Shown one piece after another: positions 63,158 to 64,000 of a stretch of 64,000 bases of DNA (positions within the stretch are counted from its first letter, which is position 1; each line of letters starts with the position of its first letter). The stretch spans positions 186,001 to 250,000 of the forward strand of contig NZ_QRDW01000004.1 in the NCBI RefSeq assembly GCF_003385955.1, given 5' to 3'. This DNA comes from Aestuariispira insulae. GTDB taxonomy: Bacteria; Pseudomonadota; Alphaproteobacteria; UBA8366; Aestuariispiraceae. Below the pieces are notes generated by a model. It made no database searches and was not told where the DNA came from. It was given only the letters and a program-made list of their open reading frames with translations. The position numbers and the translations under genes are program-made.

Positions 63158-64000
63158 TTAGCAGCTGTAGTACATGTCGAATTCGACCGGATGGGTGGTC
63201 ATTTCGTAGCGCTGTACTTCTTCCCATTTCAGTTCCAGATAAGCGTCAATCATATCGTCACTCATCACGTCGCCTTTGCGCAGGAAGGCACGATCTGCAT
63301 CCAGGCACTCCAATGCTTCGCGCAGGGAGCCGGCAACAGTCGGAACCTCAGCCAATTCTTCCGGCGGCAGGTCATAGAGATCTTTGTCCATCGGCTCACC
63401 CGGGTGGATTTTATTCTCAATCCCGTCGAGGCCGGCCATCAGCATGGCGGTGAAAGCCAGATACGGGTTTGCGGTCGGATCCGGGAAGCGGACTTCAACA
63501 CGCTTGCCGTTGGGGCTAGCCACATAAGGAATACGGCAGGAAGCCGAACGGTTGCGGGCGGAATAGGCCAGCAGAACCGGTGCTTCGAAGCCTGGCACCA
63601 GGCGTTTGTAGGAGTTGGTGGACGGGTTTGTGAAGGCATTCAGGGCCTTGGCATGCTTGATGATGCCGCCAATGTAATAGAGGCAGATTTCAGACAGATC
63701 CGCATAACCGGAACCGGCAAACATGTTTTTACCGTCTTTCCAGATGGACTGATGGCAATGCATGCCAGAACCGTTATCACCAACAACCGGCTTCGGCATA
63801 AAGGTTGCGGTCTTGCCGTAGGAATGGGCTACCATATGGGTGACATATTTGAAAATCTGCATCTGGTCGGCGATGGAGATCAGGGTGTCGTACTTCATGC
63901 CGAGCTCATGCTGGGACGGCGCCACCTCATGATGGTGCTTTTCCATGTCCAGGCCCATTTCACGCATGACGGTGACCATTTCCGCGCGGATATCGGTGCC
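63158..64000 (-). CDS. glnA: Glutamine synthetase type I, 5' end outside window
   Basis: The C-terminal 280 residues of GlnA, which makes glutamine from glutamate, ammonia and ATP. The frame is open to base 64000, so the start is outside. [15 protein letters not shown] holds metal and substrate residues, [14 protein letters not shown] follows, and LYDLPPEEL carries the adenylylation Tyr, so GlnE control is expected. [17 protein letters not shown] and the final VEFDMYYSC are usual for the proteobacterial enzyme. Confidence 0.97.
   Translation of the reverse strand, partial: GTDIRAEMVTVMREMGLDMEKHHHEVAPSQHELGMKYDTLISIADQMQIFKYVTHMVAHSYGKTATFMPKPVVGDNGSGMHCHQSIWKDGKNMFAGSGYADLSEICLYYIGGIIKHAKALNAFTNPSTNSYKRLVPGFEAPVLLAYSARNRSASCRIPYVASPNGKRVEVRFPDPTANPYLAFTAMLMAGLDGIENKIHPGEPMDKDLYDLPPEELAEVPTVAGSLREALECLDADRAFLRKGDVMSDDMIDAYLELKWEEVQRYEMTTHPVEFDMYYSC

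Noticed and set aside
1-64000. CRISPR array, transposon, prophage or genomic island
   Set aside because: No regular repeats, transposase, integrase, phage structural gene or tRNA-linked junction is visible, and composition looks uniform apart from the AT-rich gap at 37577-38174.

Overview
The window is a gene-dense chromosomal segment of moderate GC from an alphaproteobacterium. The evidence is the gene order rpoZ-RelA/SpoT-acpS-lepB-rnc-era, the divK-pleD pair, DUF2336 and DUF2842 genes, plsY-dprA-topA-rnr synteny and a DinB with an N-terminal zinc ribbon. It resembles the Rhodospirillales/Kiloniellales/Sneathiellales side of the class, but no rRNA or other decisive marker is present, so this placement is tentative. 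I see no tRNA, rRNA, CRISPR array, insertion sequence or prophage.

Layout. 1-2541: 3' part of a large caspase-like protease gene, abutting a convergent NYN-UDG(type 5) pair. 4149-9659 (+): rpoZ, RelA/SpoT, acpS, lepB, rnc, era, closed by a terminator. 9780-13780: a VOC protein, then on the minus strand hisI, a diguanylate cyclase, dinB and a fructokinase-type ROK kinase. 13989-15809 (+): divK-pleD. 15912-30526 (-): one long leftward block, ruvX, AEC carrier, pyrB, pyrC-like, plsY, dprA, DUF2336, topA, rnr, S41 lipoprotein protease, Nudix, rpmG. 30693-33946 (+): gatCAB. 34021-37576 (-): a 64-residue duplicated protein, MASE1-PAS-GGDEF and a ferredoxin/adrenodoxin-type reductase. 38175-43871 (+): pyruvate carboxylase and a chemoreceptor. 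43868-49529 (-): a tight six-gene operon (NlpC/P60, hydroxypyruvate-isomerase-like, HD, unknown, gamma-glutamyltranspeptidase-like, CoA transferase/racemase). 49625-55803: histidine phosphatase, orphan histidine kinase, DUF2842, CheZ-like protein, RAM-domain protein, DEAD-box helicase, isochorismatase-type hydrolase plus alpha/beta hydrolase, unknown envelope protein. 55944-64000: parE, thioesterase, VanZ-like protein, two unknown proteins, EAL protein, BioH-like plus bioC, and the C-terminal part of glnA.

Themes. Most genes are housekeeping: stringent response, RNA processing, protein export, amidated tRNA, pyrimidine synthesis, topology, anaplerosis, biotin and nitrogen assimilation. Above these lies a signalling layer: three GGDEF proteins that all keep an RxxD product-inhibition site, one EAL protein, DivK, an orphan kinase, a chemoreceptor and a CheZ-like phosphatase.

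The least explained parts are the six-gene operon at 43868-49529, whose gamma-glutamyltranspeptidase-like member appears to lack the nucleophilic threonine; the PyrC-like protein without its metal-binding HxH; the caspase-like protein with an unrecognised N-terminal half; and a recurring architecture in which four convergent gene pairs end with abutting or overlapping stop codons (TGATCA twice, CTAA twice). I found no clear evidence of a wholly new defence or mobile system.
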